Source: Paracoccus sp. PAMC 22219
GTDB taxonomy: Bacteria; Pseudomonadota; Alphaproteobacteria; Rhodobacterales; Rhodobacteraceae
Length of the DNA stretch: 64,000 nucleotides
Reading direction: 5' to 3'
Assembly: GCF_000787695.1 (NCBI RefSeq)
Contig: NZ_BBPH01000009.1
Location: 1 to 64,000 of the forward strand
Shown here piece after piece: positions 35,194-45,095 of the stretch. The position numbers and the translations under genes were made by a program. The notes under the pieces were generated by a model, which did no database searches, was not told where the DNA came from, and was given only the letters and a program-made list of their open reading frames with translations. Every line of letters begins with the position of its first letter. The stretch's first letter is position 1.

Positions 35194-36237
35194 ATGCTGC
35201 ACAGCGATCCGAACACCGACAGCCACCGCAAGATCTGGACCGCCGAGGGCGCGCGCGCGGTCTTCGACCTGCCGCTGATGGATCTGCTGTTTCAGGCGCA
35301 GACCGTGCATCGCCAGCATTTCGACCCCAACCGCGTGCAGCTGAGCCGCCTTCTGTCGATCAAGACCGGCGGCTGCCCCGAGGATTGCAGCTATTGCAGC
35401 CAGTCGGCCCGCCACGATTCCGGCCTGTCGGCGTCCAAGCTGATGGAGGTCGAGCGCGTGCTGGCCGAGGCGCGCCGGGCGCGGGACGCCGGTGCCACGC
35501 GCTATTGCATGGGTGCCGCCTGGCGCAGCCCCAAGGCACGCGACATGCCCCAGATCGTCGCCATGGTCGAGGGGGTCAAGGCCCTGGGGATGGAGACCTG
35601 CATGACCCTGGGCATGCTGGATGCGGACCAGTCGCGTCAGCTGGCCGATGCCGGGCTGGACTATTACAACCACAACATCGACACCTCCGAGGCGCATTAC
35701 GGCAACGTCATCACCACCCGCAGCTTTGCCGACAGGCTGGATACGCTGGACACCGTCCGGCAGGCCGGGATCAAGGTCTGTTCCGGCGGCATCCTGGGCC
35801 TGGGCGAGGGGCCGCAGGACCGCGTCGACATGCTGGTGACGCTGGCCAATCTGCCCGTCGCGCCCGAAAGCGTGCCGATCAACATGCTGATCCCGGTCGA
35901 GGGCACGCCACTGGCCGATGCCGCCCCTGTGGACCCCATCGATTTCGTGCGCATGATCGCCACTGCGCGGATCATGATGCCGCGCAGCCATGTCCGCCTG
36001 TCCGCCGGCCGCACCGCGATGTCGGACGAGATGCAGGCGATGTGCTTTTTCGCAGGCGCCAATTCGATCTTCGTGGGCGACACGCTGCTGACCAAGGACA
36101 ACCCCGAGGAAGAGAGCGACATGCGCCTGTTTGCCAAGCTGGGCCTGCAGCCGATGCAGGCGCATGAACATCACCCCGACGCGGCGCGGCGCGCCGCGTT
36201 GCTGGCCGCCGATCCCGCCATTCCGATCCTGCGCTAG
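35194..36237 (+). CDS. bioB: biotin synthase
   Basis: Radical SAM enzyme (EC 2.8.1.6) that inserts sulfur into dethiobiotin. Radical SAM triad C61-x3-C65-x2-C68 ([15 protein letters not shown]). Further blocks: [34 protein letters not shown], and [34 protein letters not shown] with the Arg that binds the second cluster. 347 residues, uninterrupted. First gene of bioB-bioF-bioD-bioA; 15 bases separate its TAG from bioF. Confidence 0.97.
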   Translation: MLHSDPNTDSHRKIWTAEGARAVFDLPLMDLLFQAQTVHRQHFDPNRVQLSRLLSIKTGGCPEDCSYCSQSARHDSGLSASKLMEVERVLAEARRARDAGATRYCMGAAWRSPKARDMPQIVAMVEGVKALGMETCMTLGMLDADQSRQLADAGLDYYNHNIDTSEAHYGNVITTRSFADRLDTLDTVRQAGIKVCSGGILGLGEGPQDRVDMLVTLANLPVAPESVPINMLIPVEGTPLADAAPVDPIDFVRMIATARIMMPRSHVRLSAGRTAMSDEMQAMCFFAGANSIFVGDTLLTKDNPEEESDMRLFAKLGLQPMQAHEHHPDAARRAALLAADPAIPILR

Positions 36238-36252
36238 GGTCGGGGCCGCGGC

Positions 36253-37386
36253 TTGGACCGGCTGGCGATCTATCGACGCGACCTGCAGGGTCTGGCGGGC
36301 GATGCTCGGCTGCGCAGTCTGGCTGAACGCCGGGGGATCGACTTTTCGTCGAACGATTACCTGGGCCTGGCGCAAAGTGACCGGATGCGGGCCGCGGTCG
36401 TCCGGGCGCTGGATCGGGACGTGCCTGTGGGTGCGGCCGGGTCGCGCCTGCTGCGCGGGAACACCGACCAGCAGGCCGGGTTCGAGGATGCCGCCGCGCG
36501 GTTCTTTGGGGCCGAGGCGGCCTTGGGGTTCGGCGGCGGCTATGTCGCGAACTTTGCCGTGATCACAACATTGCCGCAGCGGGGTGACCTGCTGCTGATG
36601 GATGCGCTGGCGCATGCCAGCACGCATGAGGGCACACGGGCCGGACGGGCCGAGGTCGCCAGCTTTCGCCACGGCGATGTCGGTCACGCCGAGGATGTGA
36701 TCACGGAATGGCGGCGCGCGGGCAATACCGGCGCGGTGTGGATCGCGGTTGAGAGCCTTTACAGCATGGATGGCGACCGGGCGCCGCTGGACGATCTGAT
36801 GCGCCTGGCGGACGCGCACGGGTTTCTGCTGATTGACGAGGCGCATGCGACGGGCGTCTTCGGTCCCCGGGGGCGGGGACTGGCCCATCACTTGGAAGGG
36901 CGCGACAACGTCGTGACGCTGCATACGCTTGGCAAGGCCCTGGGCGGGTCCGGTGCGCTGATCTGCGGGGCGCGGGTGCTGATCGATTTCCTGGTGAACC
37001 GCTGCCGGCCCTTCATCTTTGCCACCGCGCCATCGCCGCTGATGGCGGCTGCGGGGCTGGAATCGCTGGCGATTCTGCGCGATGAGCCGTGGCGGCAGGC
37101 GACGCTGACGGGGCATGTCGCGGCCTTCGGGGCCGAGATGGCGCGGCGGCTGCCGCAGGTGCCGGTCAGTGGCAGCCAGATCGTGCCGCTGATCGTCGGG
37201 CCCAATGCCCAGACGATGGCGCTGGCGGCGCAGGTGCAGGCGCGGGGCTTCGATGTGCGCGGCATCCGGCCGCCGACGGTGCCCGAGGGGACATCGCGGT
37301 TGCGGGTGTCGCTGACGCTGAATGCCACGCGGGCGGAGGTGATCCGCCTGGCCGAGACGCTGGAGGATCTGTGGCCCGATTTGTGA
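36253..37386 (+). CDS. bioF: 8-amino-7-oxononanoate synthase
   Basis: PLP enzyme (EC 2.3.1.47) condensing pimeloyl-ACP/CoA and alanine. Conserved parts: FSSNDYLGLAQS, GAAGSRLLRGNTDQQ, DEAHATGVFGPRGRG and the PLP lysine in LHTLGKALGGSG (about residue 228). 377 residues. The start is TTG 36253; there is no clear ribosome site, and the only alternative is an internal start. Its stop lies inside the first codons of bioD. Confidence 0.93.
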   Translation: MDRLAIYRRDLQGLAGDARLRSLAERRGIDFSSNDYLGLAQSDRMRAAVVRALDRDVPVGAAGSRLLRGNTDQQAGFEDAAARFFGAEAALGFGGGYVANFAVITTLPQRGDLLLMDALAHASTHEGTRAGRAEVASFRHGDVGHAEDVITEWRRAGNTGAVWIAVESLYSMDGDRAPLDDLMRLADAHGFLLIDEAHATGVFGPRGRGLAHHLEGRDNVVTLHTLGKALGGSGALICGARVLIDFLVNRCRPFIFATAPSPLMAAAGLESLAILRDEPWRQATLTGHVAAFGAEMARRLPQVPVSGSQIVPLIVGPNAQTMALAAQVQARGFDVRGIRPPTVPEGTSRLRVSLTLNATRAEVIRLAETLEDLWPDL

Positions 37387-38077
37387 TCACAAGCACCGGA
37401 ACCGATGTCGGCAAGACGGTCTTTGCGGCCGGGTTGTGCGGTCTGATCGGGGCCGAGTACTGGAAACCGGTGCAGTCCGGGCTGGCGGGGAATGTGGCGA
37501 ATGACGCCCTCACCGCCGATGCACCGGGGGGGCACAGCGGGAGCACAGGGCGTACACCGACAACGCACGGTGCCGTTGCGCAACCCGGCACCGACCGCGC
37601 CGAGGTCGAGCGGCTGTCGGGCGCGCGCACCCACCCCGAGGCCGTGCTGCTGCGCGAGGCATTGTCGCCGCACCGAGCGGCGGAGCTGCAGGGCGTGACG
37701 CTGGACCCGGAGGTCTGGGCGATCCCGGGCGCGCGCGGCTGGTGATCGAGGGGGCGGGCGGCGCGCTGGTCCCCGTCACGCGGCAGGTGCTGTTCGCGGA
37801 TGTGTTCGCGCGCTGGCAGGTGCCGGTGATCGTCGTCTGCGCCACGGGGCTGGGGACGATCAGCCACAGCCTGACCGCGCTGGAGAGTCTGCGCGCGCGC
37901 GGGGTGCCGGTGCATGGCGTGGCCTTTGTCGGTCCCGCCAATGACGACAACATGGCGACCATCGGCGATCTGGGTCGGGTCAGGGTTCTGGGGCGGTTGC
38001 CCGTGCTGGACCGGCTGAACCGAGACAGCCTGTCCGCCGCCATGCAGGCTGCGTTCCGGGCGGAGGATTTCGCATGA
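37371..38077 (+). CDS. bioD: dethiobiotin synthetase (one frame break, in-frame insertion)
   Basis: ATP-dependent ring closure (EC 6.3.3.3). The N-terminus from GTG 37371, ARFVITSTGTDVGKTVFAAGL, is the P-loop form of BioD; KPVQSGL is the substrate loop. After it comes about 34 unusual residues (NVANDALTADAPGGHSGSTG...) not expected in the family, before TDRAEVERLSGARTHPEA and SPHRAAE resume. The corresponding DNA (about 37492-37592) holds a strong inverted repeat. The frame breaks near 37727-37729 (probably GGGG read as GGG) just before RLVIEGAGGALVPV. The end from 37742 is normal (GLGTISHSLTALESLRARG). Restored length about 235, long for BioD because of the insertion. Confidence 0.85.
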
Positions 38078-39303
38078 GTGCCGTCTGGCATCCGTTCTTT
38101 CAGCACGGGACCGAACCCGCTCCGCCGCGGGCCGTCGGCACCCAAGGTGCGCATATCCAAACCGATCGCGGGCCGCTGCTGGACGGGATCAGCAGCTGGT
38201 GGGTGGTCACGCATGGCCACAACCAACCCGAGATCGTCGAGGCGATCCGCGAGACCGCCGGGCGGTTGGACCAGGTGATCTTTGCCGGGCTGACCCATGC
38301 ACCGGCGGAGGAGCTGGCCGAGGCGCTGGTGGCGATGACGCCCGCGGGGCTGGACCATGTGTTCTACAGCGACAGCGGATCGACGGCGGTCGAGGTCGCG
38401 CTGAAGATGGCGCTGGGATACTGGCGGCACGAGGGCGACGGGCGGCATCGGATCGCGGTGATCGAGGACAGCTATCACGGCGACACGATCGGCACGATGA
38501 GCGTGGGCGAGCGGGGGGTGTTCAACGCCGCCTATGACCCGCTGATGTTCGGGGTGGACCGGCTGCCCTTCCCGGACGGCGACGGGGCGGCGACGCTGGC
38601 GGCCTTTGAGGCGCTGGCGGCGTCGGGGCGGATGGCGGCGATCATCCTGGAGCCGCTGGTCCTGGGTGCGGGGGGGATGCGGATGTATGCCCCCGCGGTT
38701 CTGGCCGGGCTGCGGGCGATCTGCGACCGGCATGACGTGCTGATGATCGCGGACGAGGTGATGACCGGATGGGGGCGCACGGGGCGGCTGTGGGCCTGTG
38801 ACCATGCGGGGGTGGCGCCCGATATTCTGTGCACGTCCAAGGGGTTGACCGGGGGCGTGGTGCCGCTGGCGGCGACACTGGCCAGCGGGCGGATCTTTGA
38901 CGCGCATCGGTCCACGGACCGGCGGCGGACCTTCTATCATTCGTCCAGCTATACTGCGAACCCGATCGCCTGCGCGGCGGCGCTGGCGCAGGTGCGGCTG
39001 TGGCAGGCAAGCCCCATGCAGGCGCGGTTGGACGCGCTGACGGCGATGCAGGCCGAACGGCTGGCGGGCTTGGACGGGCGGTTCACCAACATCCGCCAAT
39101 GCGGGACCATCGCAGCGGCCGATCTGGTCGTGCCCCAGGGCGGCTATCTGTCCGAGGTCGGGCCGCGGATGCGGGCGCATTGCATGGATCGCGGCGTGCT
39201 GCTGCGGCCCTTGGGGAACACGGTCTATGTGCTGCCGCCCTATTGCGTCACGGGGGACGATCTGGATGCGGCCTGGGGGGCCGTGACCTCATTCCAGGTC
39301 TAG
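38074..39303 (+). CDS. bioA: adenosylmethionine-8-amino-7-oxononanoate aminotransferase
   Basis: Class III aminotransferase (EC 2.6.1.62), giving 7,8-diaminopelargonate with SAM as amino donor. Family marks: VWHPFFQHG, DGISSWWVVTHGHNQPEI, FYSDSGSTAVEVALKMA, YHGDTIGTMSVGERG, ADEVMTGWGRTG and the PLP lysine in ILCTSKGLTGG (about 256). 409 residues. Its start overlaps the bioD stop and its tail overlaps the convergent EEP gene by 15 bases. Confidence 0.95.
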   Translation: MSAVWHPFFQHGTEPAPPRAVGTQGAHIQTDRGPLLDGISSWWVVTHGHNQPEIVEAIRETAGRLDQVIFAGLTHAPAEELAEALVAMTPAGLDHVFYSDSGSTAVEVALKMALGYWRHEGDGRHRIAVIEDSYHGDTIGTMSVGERGVFNAAYDPLMFGVDRLPFPDGDGAATLAAFEALAASGRMAAIILEPLVLGAGGMRMYAPAVLAGLRAICDRHDVLMIADEVMTGWGRTGRLWACDHAGVAPDILCTSKGLTGGVVPLAATLASGRIFDAHRSTDRRRTFYHSSSYTANPIACAAALAQVRLWQASPMQARLDALTAMQAERLAGLDGRFTNIRQCGTIAAADLVVPQGGYLSEVGPRMRAHCMDRGVLLRPLGNTVYVLPPYCVTGDDLDAAWGAVTSFQV

Positions 39304-40297
39304 ATCGACCCAGACCAGCTTGCGATGCGAGGCCAGCGCGACCGGTTCGGCCAGCGGATCGTCGGGCGCGGGCCACAGGACGCCTGCATCAAGGACGCGC
39401 AGCCCGGTAGCGGGCAGGACATAGTCCAGCCGCAGGTTGCCCGGCGCGCGGTCGTATTCCGCCGTGTCCAGCGCCGGGTCGCCCCGATGCGCGGCATTCG
39501 GGCCGGTCTGCGGCGGCTGCCATGCGCCGCGCGGCTGGGGGTCCTGGGTGACGTCGCCAGCGCCGCCAGCGTGGCCGGATCGCCGTCGCCGTCCCGCGGG
39601 TCGACGTTCAGGTTGCCCAGGATCGCGAAGGGCGCGTCGGGCAGGTGGGACAGCCAGAACGTGACCTCGTCATGGTTGCGGGCGGGATTGCGATCCTCGA
39701 ACGCGGGCGGGGTGGCGGCCAGCGCCAGCAGGTGCAGCGGGCCCGCTGGCGTGGTCAGCGCCACGTCCCAATGCGCGGTGCTGGACAGGCGCTGAACGTC
39801 GGCATGGGGGCTGTCGGGCATCCGGTTGCCCGGCACGTCGCGCCACAGCGTCGCGCTGTGGTCGGTGACCCCCGCGATGGGCAGGCGCGACAGGATCGCC
39901 AGCCCGGACTGTCCGGTGAAGGCGCCATAGCCCTGCGCGTCGCGGGGCCGGCCCGCGCGTCCGTCGCCGTCCAGGTCCAGCCCGGTAGGCAGGCCGCGAT
40001 TGGGCTGGGTCGCGTGGCGGTGCGGCATGGGGTGGCCCTGCGCGGCCAGCAGGTCGGCGAATGCGGTCAGGGCGCGGTTGTCCAGGTCCCAGTCCAGCCC
40101 GGTCAGCAGGATCGCATCGGGTGCGATGCCCGCGATCACCTGCGCCGCGGCCAGCACCTGCGGATCGTCCGCCATGATGTCGCGCAGCAGAAGGCCCGGC
40201 CCGTCACGCGACAGGCCGGGGTCCCAGGTGGCGATGCGCAGCGTGTCCGCCGCCGCCGGGGTCGCCAGCAGCAGCAGGGCAAGCGCCTTAGATCCAA
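39289..40297 (-). CDS. secreted endonuclease/exonuclease/phosphatase family protein (frame breaks)
   Basis: Putative periplasmic EEP-superfamily protein. The body from 40175 has [57 protein letters not shown]. After a break near 39556 (one missing base) it ends [23 protein letters not shown] and [13 protein letters not shown], the usual close of the family. Upstream the frame reads a signal peptide-like [24 protein letters not shown] but has no start codon; adding one C near 40282 gives TTG 40297, overlapping the leuD stop. So there are probably two breaks. Nuclease, phosphatase or phospholipase activity cannot be told apart. Confidence 0.7.
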
Positions 40298-40893
40298 GGG
40301 CGGGCCTGGGCCATCTGCTGTTCGAACGTGTCGATGGACGGGGCCTTTTCCATCGTCAGGCCGATGTCGTCCAACCCGTTCATCAGGCAGTGCTTGCGGA
40401 ACGGGTCCATGTCGAAGGCATAGGCCGTGCCGTCCGCGCCGGTGACGGTCTGGGTCGCCAGATCGACGGTGATGCGGGCATTCGCGCCCTTTTCGGCGTC
40501 GCGCATCAGCGCGTCGACCGCGTCCTGGGGCAAGACCACGGGCAGGATGCCGTTCTTGAAGCAGTTGTTGAAGAAGATGTCGGCAAAGCTGGTCGAGATC
40601 ACGCAGCGGATGCCGAAATCCAGCAGCGCCCAGGGCGCATGTTCGCGCGACGAGCCGCAGCCGAAATTGTCGCCTGCGATCAGGATTTGGGCGTCGCGAT
40701 AGGCGGGCCGGTTCAGGACGAAATCGGGGATTTCGTGCCCCTCGCGGTCATAGCGCATCTCGTCGAACAGGTTCACGCCCAGGCCGGACCGCTTGATGGT
40801 CTTCAGGAACTGCTTGGGGATGATCATGTCGGTGTCGATGTTGACCAGCGGCATGGGGGCCGCGATGCCGGTCAGGGTGGTGAACTTGTCCAT
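40288..40893 (-). CDS. leuD: 3-isopropylmalate dehydratase small subunit
   Basis: Small swivel-domain subunit (EC 4.2.1.33) of the aconitase-type isomerase in leucine synthesis. Sequence blocks: [42 protein letters not shown] and [17 protein letters not shown]. 201 residues, normal. It begins seven bases after leuC on the same strand; both form the heterodimer. Confidence 0.96.
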   Translation of the reverse strand: MDKFTTLTGIAAPMPLVNIDTDMIIPKQFLKTIKRSGLGVNLFDEMRYDREGHEIPDFVLNRPAYRDAQILIAGDNFGCGSSREHAPWALLDFGIRCVISTSFADIFFNNCFKNGILPVVLPQDAVDALMRDAEKGANARITVDLATQTVTGADGTAYAFDMDPFRKHCLMNGLDDIGLTMEKAPSIDTFEQQMAQARPWI

Positions 40894-40900
40894 GATGTCC

Positions 40901-42319
40901 TCAGGCCGGTTCGTGCGCGAATGCGCGGATGTCGGTCAGGCGTCCGGTGACGCCGGCGGCGGCGGCCATCGCCGGGCTCATCAGGTGGGTGCGGCCCTTG
41001 TAGCCCTGGCGCCCCTCGAAGTTGCGATTGCTGGTCGCGGCGCAGCGTTCGCCGGGCTTCAGCTGGTCGGGGTTCATGCCCAGGCACATGGAGCATCCGG
41101 CCAGACGCCATTCAAAACCGGCGTCCAGGAAGATGCGGTCCAGCCCCTCTTCCTCGGCCATGGCGCGCACCAGGCCCGATCCGGGCACGACCATGCCGCG
41201 CACGCCGGGTGCCAGCTTGCGCCCGCGCAGCACGTCGGCGGCGGCGCGCAGATCCTCGATCCTGCCGTTGGTGCACGATCCGATGAACACGGCGTCGATG
41301 GCGATGTCGGTCAGGGGCGTGCCGGCGGTCAGGCCCATGTAGTCCAAGCTGCGGCGCGCCGCGTCGACCTTGCCGCCCGCGAAGCTTTCGGGGGCGGGGA
41401 CGGATGCGGTGATGGGCAGGGCGTCTTCGGGGCTGGTGCCCCAGGTGACGGTGGGGGCGATGTCCTCGGCGCGGATGGTCAGGACCTTGTCGAAATGCGC
41501 GCCGTCATCGGAGAACAGCGTCTTCCACAAAGCGACGGCGGCCTCCCACTGGGCGCCCTTCGGCGCGTGGGGGCGGCCCTTGACGTAATTGAAGGTGACC
41601 TCATCCGGCGCGATCAGGCCGGCGCGGGCGCCGCCTTCGATCGCCATGTTGCAGATGGTCATGCGGCCCTCCATCGACAGGTTGCGGATTGCCTCGCCGC
41701 AATATTCGATGACATGGCCGGTGCCGCCCGCGGTGCCGGTTTCGGCGATGATGCGCAGGACGATGTCCTTGGCGGTCACGCCGGGGGCCAGGCGGCCGGT
41801 GATTTCCACCTTCATGTTCTTGGACTTGCCCTGGATCAGGGTCTGGGTGGCCAGGACGTGTTCCACCTCACTGGTTCCGATGCCGTGGGCCAGCGCGCCG
41901 AAGGCGCCGTGGGTCGCGGTGTGGCTGTCGCCGCAGACGACGGTCATGCCGGGCAGGGTCCAGCCCTGCTCGGGGCCGACGATGTGCACGATGCCCTGGC
42001 GGATGTCGTTGACCGGGTAATAGACCACCCCGAATTCGCGGGCGTTGCGGTCCAATGCATCGACCTGAATGCGGGATTCCTGGTTGTCGATGCCCTGCTG
42101 GCGGTCCAGCGTGGTGGGCACGTTGTGATCGGGCACGGCGATGGTGCGTTCGGGGGCGCGGACCGTGCGGCCGGTCATGCGCAGCCCCTCGAAGGCCTGC
42201 GGGCTGGTCACTTCGTGGACCAGATGGCGGTCGATATACAGAAGGCAGGTGCCGTCTTCCTGGCGGTCCACCACATGGGCGTCCCAGATCTTGTCATAAA
42301 GCGTGCGTGCAGGGGTCAT
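40901..42319 (-). CDS. leuC: 3-isopropylmalate dehydratase large subunit
   Basis: Catalytic subunit with a 4Fe-4S cluster. Cluster cysteines lie in [10 protein letters not shown] and in [13 protein letters not shown]. Other blocks: [46 protein letters not shown] and [12 protein letters not shown]. 472 residues. The start at 42319 (MTPARTLY) fits the family; an in-frame start nine codons earlier is less likely. Confidence 0.96.
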   Translation of the reverse strand: MTPARTLYDKIWDAHVVDRQEDGTCLLYIDRHLVHEVTSPQAFEGLRMTGRTVRAPERTIAVPDHNVPTTLDRQQGIDNQESRIQVDALDRNAREFGVVYYPVNDIRQGIVHIVGPEQGWTLPGMTVVCGDSHTATHGAFGALAHGIGTSEVEHVLATQTLIQGKSKNMKVEITGRLAPGVTAKDIVLRIIAETGTAGGTGHVIEYCGEAIRNLSMEGRMTICNMAIEGGARAGLIAPDEVTFNYVKGRPHAPKGAQWEAAVALWKTLFSDDGAHFDKVLTIRAEDIAPTVTWGTSPEDALPITASVPAPESFAGGKVDAARRSLDYMGLTAGTPLTDIAIDAVFIGSCTNGRIEDLRAAADVLRGRKLAPGVRGMVVPGSGLVRAMAEEEGLDRIFLDAGFEWRLAGCSMCLGMNPDQLKPGERCAATSNRNFEGRQGYKGRTHLMSPAMAAAAGVTGRLTDIRAFAHEPA

Positions 42320-42370
42320 GGCTGAGGTCTTTCGGCTGTGATGCAAGGGGGGCGGACAAGCGGGCAGCCG

Positions 42371-42457
42371 TCAGCCCTGCGCGGTCACGCCCAGCATCTC
42401 GCCGTAGAAGCGGCCCGGCAGGCGCGCGCGATCATGAATGTCGAAATAACGCATCAT
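42371..42457 (-). CDS. possible 28-residue ORF upstream of leuC
   Basis: Not in longer ORF lists. It reads MMRYFDIHDRARLPGRFYGE then MLGVTAQG and stop, 51 bases upstream of the leuC start on the same strand. Composition looks protein-like (mixed, G/C-ending codons) and it fills the centre of the 200-base leuC-rsfS gap. It has only two leucines, so it is not a leucine attenuation leader. The ribosome site is weak. It could be a small protein, the remnant of a longer gene, or chance. Confidence 0.35.
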   Translation of the reverse strand: MMRYFDIHDRARLPGRFYGEMLGVTAQG

Positions 42458-42525
42458 CCGGCCAGATTAGGCCAGCATCCGCCCGCTGGCAAGCGTGCGC
42501 ATGTCAAGGAAAATGCCGCGAGAGA

Positions 42526-42553
42526 TTGAGACGGGCCGAAAAGATGCTATGTT
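42526..42553 (+). promoter_or_regulatory. promoter of rsfS-rlmH
   Basis: TTGAGA (42526-42531), 16 bases, TATGTT (42548-42553) preceded by TG one base further up (extended -10). It lies inside the longest open frame for rsfS, which argues that translation begins downstream of it. Confidence 0.5.
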
Positions 42554-42605
42554 GGGGGAACCCCTGCGCCGGGGGCTATCGGCGCGCGGACCGGAGGACT
42601 ACACC

Positions 42606-43043
42606 CTGTCACAAGACGCCCCGTCGGCCGGTCGGCCGACCTCGACCCAGCAGACCAGCCAGCATACCAGCGACGACATGCTGGCTTTGGTGCTGAATTC
42701 CCTTGATGACGACAAGGCCGAAGAGGTCGTCACCATCGACCTGCGCGGCCGCACGGCCATTGCTGACCACATGGTCATCGCCTCGGGGCGCAGCTCGCGC
42801 CAGGTGGGCGCCATCGCGGAAAAGCTGGCCGAGCGCGTGAAGCAGGTCACCGGCCGCAGCCCCCGGATCGAGGGCAAGGATGCCGGCGACTGGGTGCTGA
42901 TCGACACCGATGACGTGATCGTGCATGTCTTCCGCCCGGAAGTCCGCGATTTCTATCAGCTGGAAAAGATGTGGCTGCCCGCCGATGCGCTGGCCCGCGT
43001 GCGCGAGCCCGCCCAACCGTCAAGCTATCAGCCGCAGGACTGA
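42606..43043 (+). CDS. rsfS: ribosomal silencing factor RsfS
   Basis: Binds ribosomal protein L14 and blocks subunit joining in stationary phase. The conserved core is LNSLDDDKAEEVVTIDLRGRTAIADHMVIASG, then SSRQVGAIAEKL and GDWVLIDTDDVIVHVFRPEVRDFYQLEKMW. The start is not clear: GGAGG (42593-42597) is followed eight bases later by CTG 42606 (LSQDAPSAG), while in-frame ATG/GTG codons lie upstream at or before the predicted promoter. I use the CTG; a nearby sequence error could hide a normal start. Followed by rlmH, as in many bacteria. Confidence 0.85.
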   Translation: MSQDAPSAGRPTSTQQTSQHTSDDMLALVLNSLDDDKAEEVVTIDLRGRTAIADHMVIASGRSSRQVGAIAEKLAERVKQVTGRSPRIEGKDAGDWVLIDTDDVIVHVFRPEVRDFYQLEKMWLPADALARVREPAQPSSYQPQD

Positions 43044-43052
43044 TCCGCCCTC

Positions 43053-43520
43053 ATGCGGATCGACATCGCCGCCGTGGGGCGGCTGAAGACCGGCCCCGAG
43101 GCGGCGCTGGTCGCCGATTACCTGCAACGCTTTGCCAAGACCGGCCGCAGCCTTGGGCTGCCGGCCGTGTCCGTCGTCGAGGTCGAGGATCGCCGCGCCG
43201 GCACGATGGCCGCCGAGGCGGAGCTCTTGGCTCGTGCCATCCCGCCCGGCGCGGCGGTGGTGATGATGGACGAGCGCGGCGATCAGCCGACCTCGCCCGA
43301 ATTCGCGGCGCGGCTGGCGGACTGGCGCGATCAGGCGCGCGACGTGTGTTTCGTCATCGGCGGCGCGGACGGGCTGGACCCGTCGTTTCGCGCGCGGGCC
43401 GATTGGCAGATCAGCCTGGGCCGGATGGTCTGGCCGCATCTGCTGGTCCGCGTGATGCTGGCCGAACAGCTGTACCGCGCGGCCACGATCCTGGCCGGAT
43501 CGCCCTATCACCGGGCCTAG
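43053..43520 (+). CDS. rlmH: 23S rRNA pseudouridine-1915 N3-methyltransferase
   Basis: SPOUT-fold methyltransferase (EC 2.1.1.177) acting on the assembled 70S ribosome at helix 69. 155 residues. Family marks: MRIDIAAVGRLKTGPE, MDERGDQPTSPEFAARLADW, CFVIGGADGLDPSFRARADW (SAM-binding knot) and the C-terminal RVMLAEQLYRAATILAGSPYHRA. It starts nine bases after rsfS. Confidence 0.95.
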   Translation: MRIDIAAVGRLKTGPEAALVADYLQRFAKTGRSLGLPAVSVVEVEDRRAGTMAAEAELLARAIPPGAAVVMMDERGDQPTSPEFAARLADWRDQARDVCFVIGGADGLDPSFRARADWQISLGRMVWPHLLVRVMLAEQLYRAATILAGSPYHRA

Positions 43521-43581
43521 GTCACGTTGGTTGCCGCCGCCGCCCGCGACGCGTAAGTAAGGGCAAAACTGCGAGGCTCCG

Positions 43582-45095
43582 ATGACCAAACCCGTGATCC
43601 TGTGCATTCTTGACGGCTGGGGCCTGTCCAATCGCCCCGAACAAAGCGCCCCCGACCGGGCGGCGACCCCGAATTTTGACCGCCTGATGCGCGAGTGCCC
43701 GCATGCGACGCTGGTGACCCATGGTCCCGACGTGGGCCTGCCGCGCGGCCAGATGGGCAATTCCGAGGTGGGCCACACCAATATCGGCGCCGGACGCGTG
43801 GTCGCGATGGATCTGGGCGCGATCGATCTGGCGATCGAGGATGGCAGCTTTGGCCGCAACGCGCCGCTGCTGGCGTTCATCGACCGGCTGAAGGCCACGG
43901 GCGGGACCGCGCATCTGCTGGGGGTCATTTCCGATGGTGGCGTGCACGGGCATATCGTCCATGTGCTGGCCGCCGCGCGGGCGGTGGCCGGGGCGGGCGT
44001 GCCGGTGGTGATCCACGCGATCACCGACGGGCGCGACGTGGCCCCCGATTCGGCGCCGGGTTTCCTGGCGACGCTGCAGGCGGGGCTGCCTGCGGGGGCG
44101 CGGATCGGCACCGTGATCGGGCGGTATTTCGCGCTGGACCGCGACAGCCGCTGGGACCGCGTGCGGCTGGCCTTCGATGCCATCGTCGAGGCACGCGGAG
44201 AGGCCGCGCCCGACGCCGCGACCGCCATCGCCACGGCCCATGCGCGGGGCGAGATGGACGAGTTCGTGCCGCCCTTTGTCATCGGCGGCTATGCGGGGGC
44301 GCAGGACGGGGACGGGGTGTTCTGCCTGAACTTCCGCGCCGACCGTGCGCGCGAGGTCCTGTCGGCCCTGGGTGATCCGGTGTTCGACGGGTTCGACGCG
44401 GCAGCCCGGCCCGCCTGGGCCGCGATGCTGGGCATGGTCGATTATTCGACCCGCCACGACAGCTTCATGCAGGCGGCCTTTCCAAAGCGGCAGGTGCAGA
44501 ACACCCTGGCGCCTGGGTCGCGGCCCAGGGGTTGCGCCAGTTCCGCCTGGCCGAGACCGAGAAATACCCGCACGTCACCTTCTTCCTGAACGGCGGCAAG
44601 GAAACGCCCGAACCCGGCGAGGACCGCCACATGCCGCAAAGCCCCAAGGTCGCGACCTATGACCTGGCGCCCGAGATGGCATCGGTCGCTGTGACCGACA
44701 AGCTGGTCGAGGTGATCGGGCAGGGCTACGATCTGATCGTCGTGAACTATGCCAACCCCGACATGGTCGGCCACACCGGCAACCTGGACGCCGCCGCCCG
44801 CGCCTGCGAGGCGGTGGACCGTGGTCTGGGCCGCATGCTGGCGGCGCTGGACGCCGTGGGCGGGGCGGCGGTGATCTGCGCCGATCACGGCAATTGCGAA
44901 CAGATGATCGACCCGGTGACGGGCGGGCCGCACACGGCGCATACGCTGAACCCGGTGCCGGTCATCGCCTATGGCGCGCCGGGCGTCCGTGGCCTGCGCG
45001 ACGGGCGGCTGCCCGATCTGGCGCCCACGGTCCTGGCGCTGATGGGGCTGGAACAGCCCGCCGACATGACCGGGGAAAGCCTGATCGTCCGATGA
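43582..45095 (+). CDS. gpmI: 2,3-bisphosphoglycerate-independent phosphoglycerate mutase (one frame break)
   Basis: Glycolytic/gluconeogenic mutase (EC 5.4.2.12) of the alkaline phosphatase superfamily with two Mn ions. N-terminal [29 protein letters not shown] (active-site Ser), [16 protein letters not shown]. The frame breaks at 44508-44509: GG should be GGG to give [30 protein letters not shown]. The C-terminal part has [17 protein letters not shown] and [11 protein letters not shown] with the metal ligands. Restored length 504. ATGA overlap with the envC-like gene. Confidence 0.93.

Noticed and set aside
34498-37116. 872-codon minus-strand frame
   Set aside because: It crosses flhB, the FliJ-like gene, bioB and bioF, all with clear family motifs; the antisense product is Arg/Gln/His-rich noise.
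42371-42457. Leucine attenuation leader before leuC
   Set aside because: Only two leucines in 28 codons, not adjacent, and no terminator hairpin seen before leuC.
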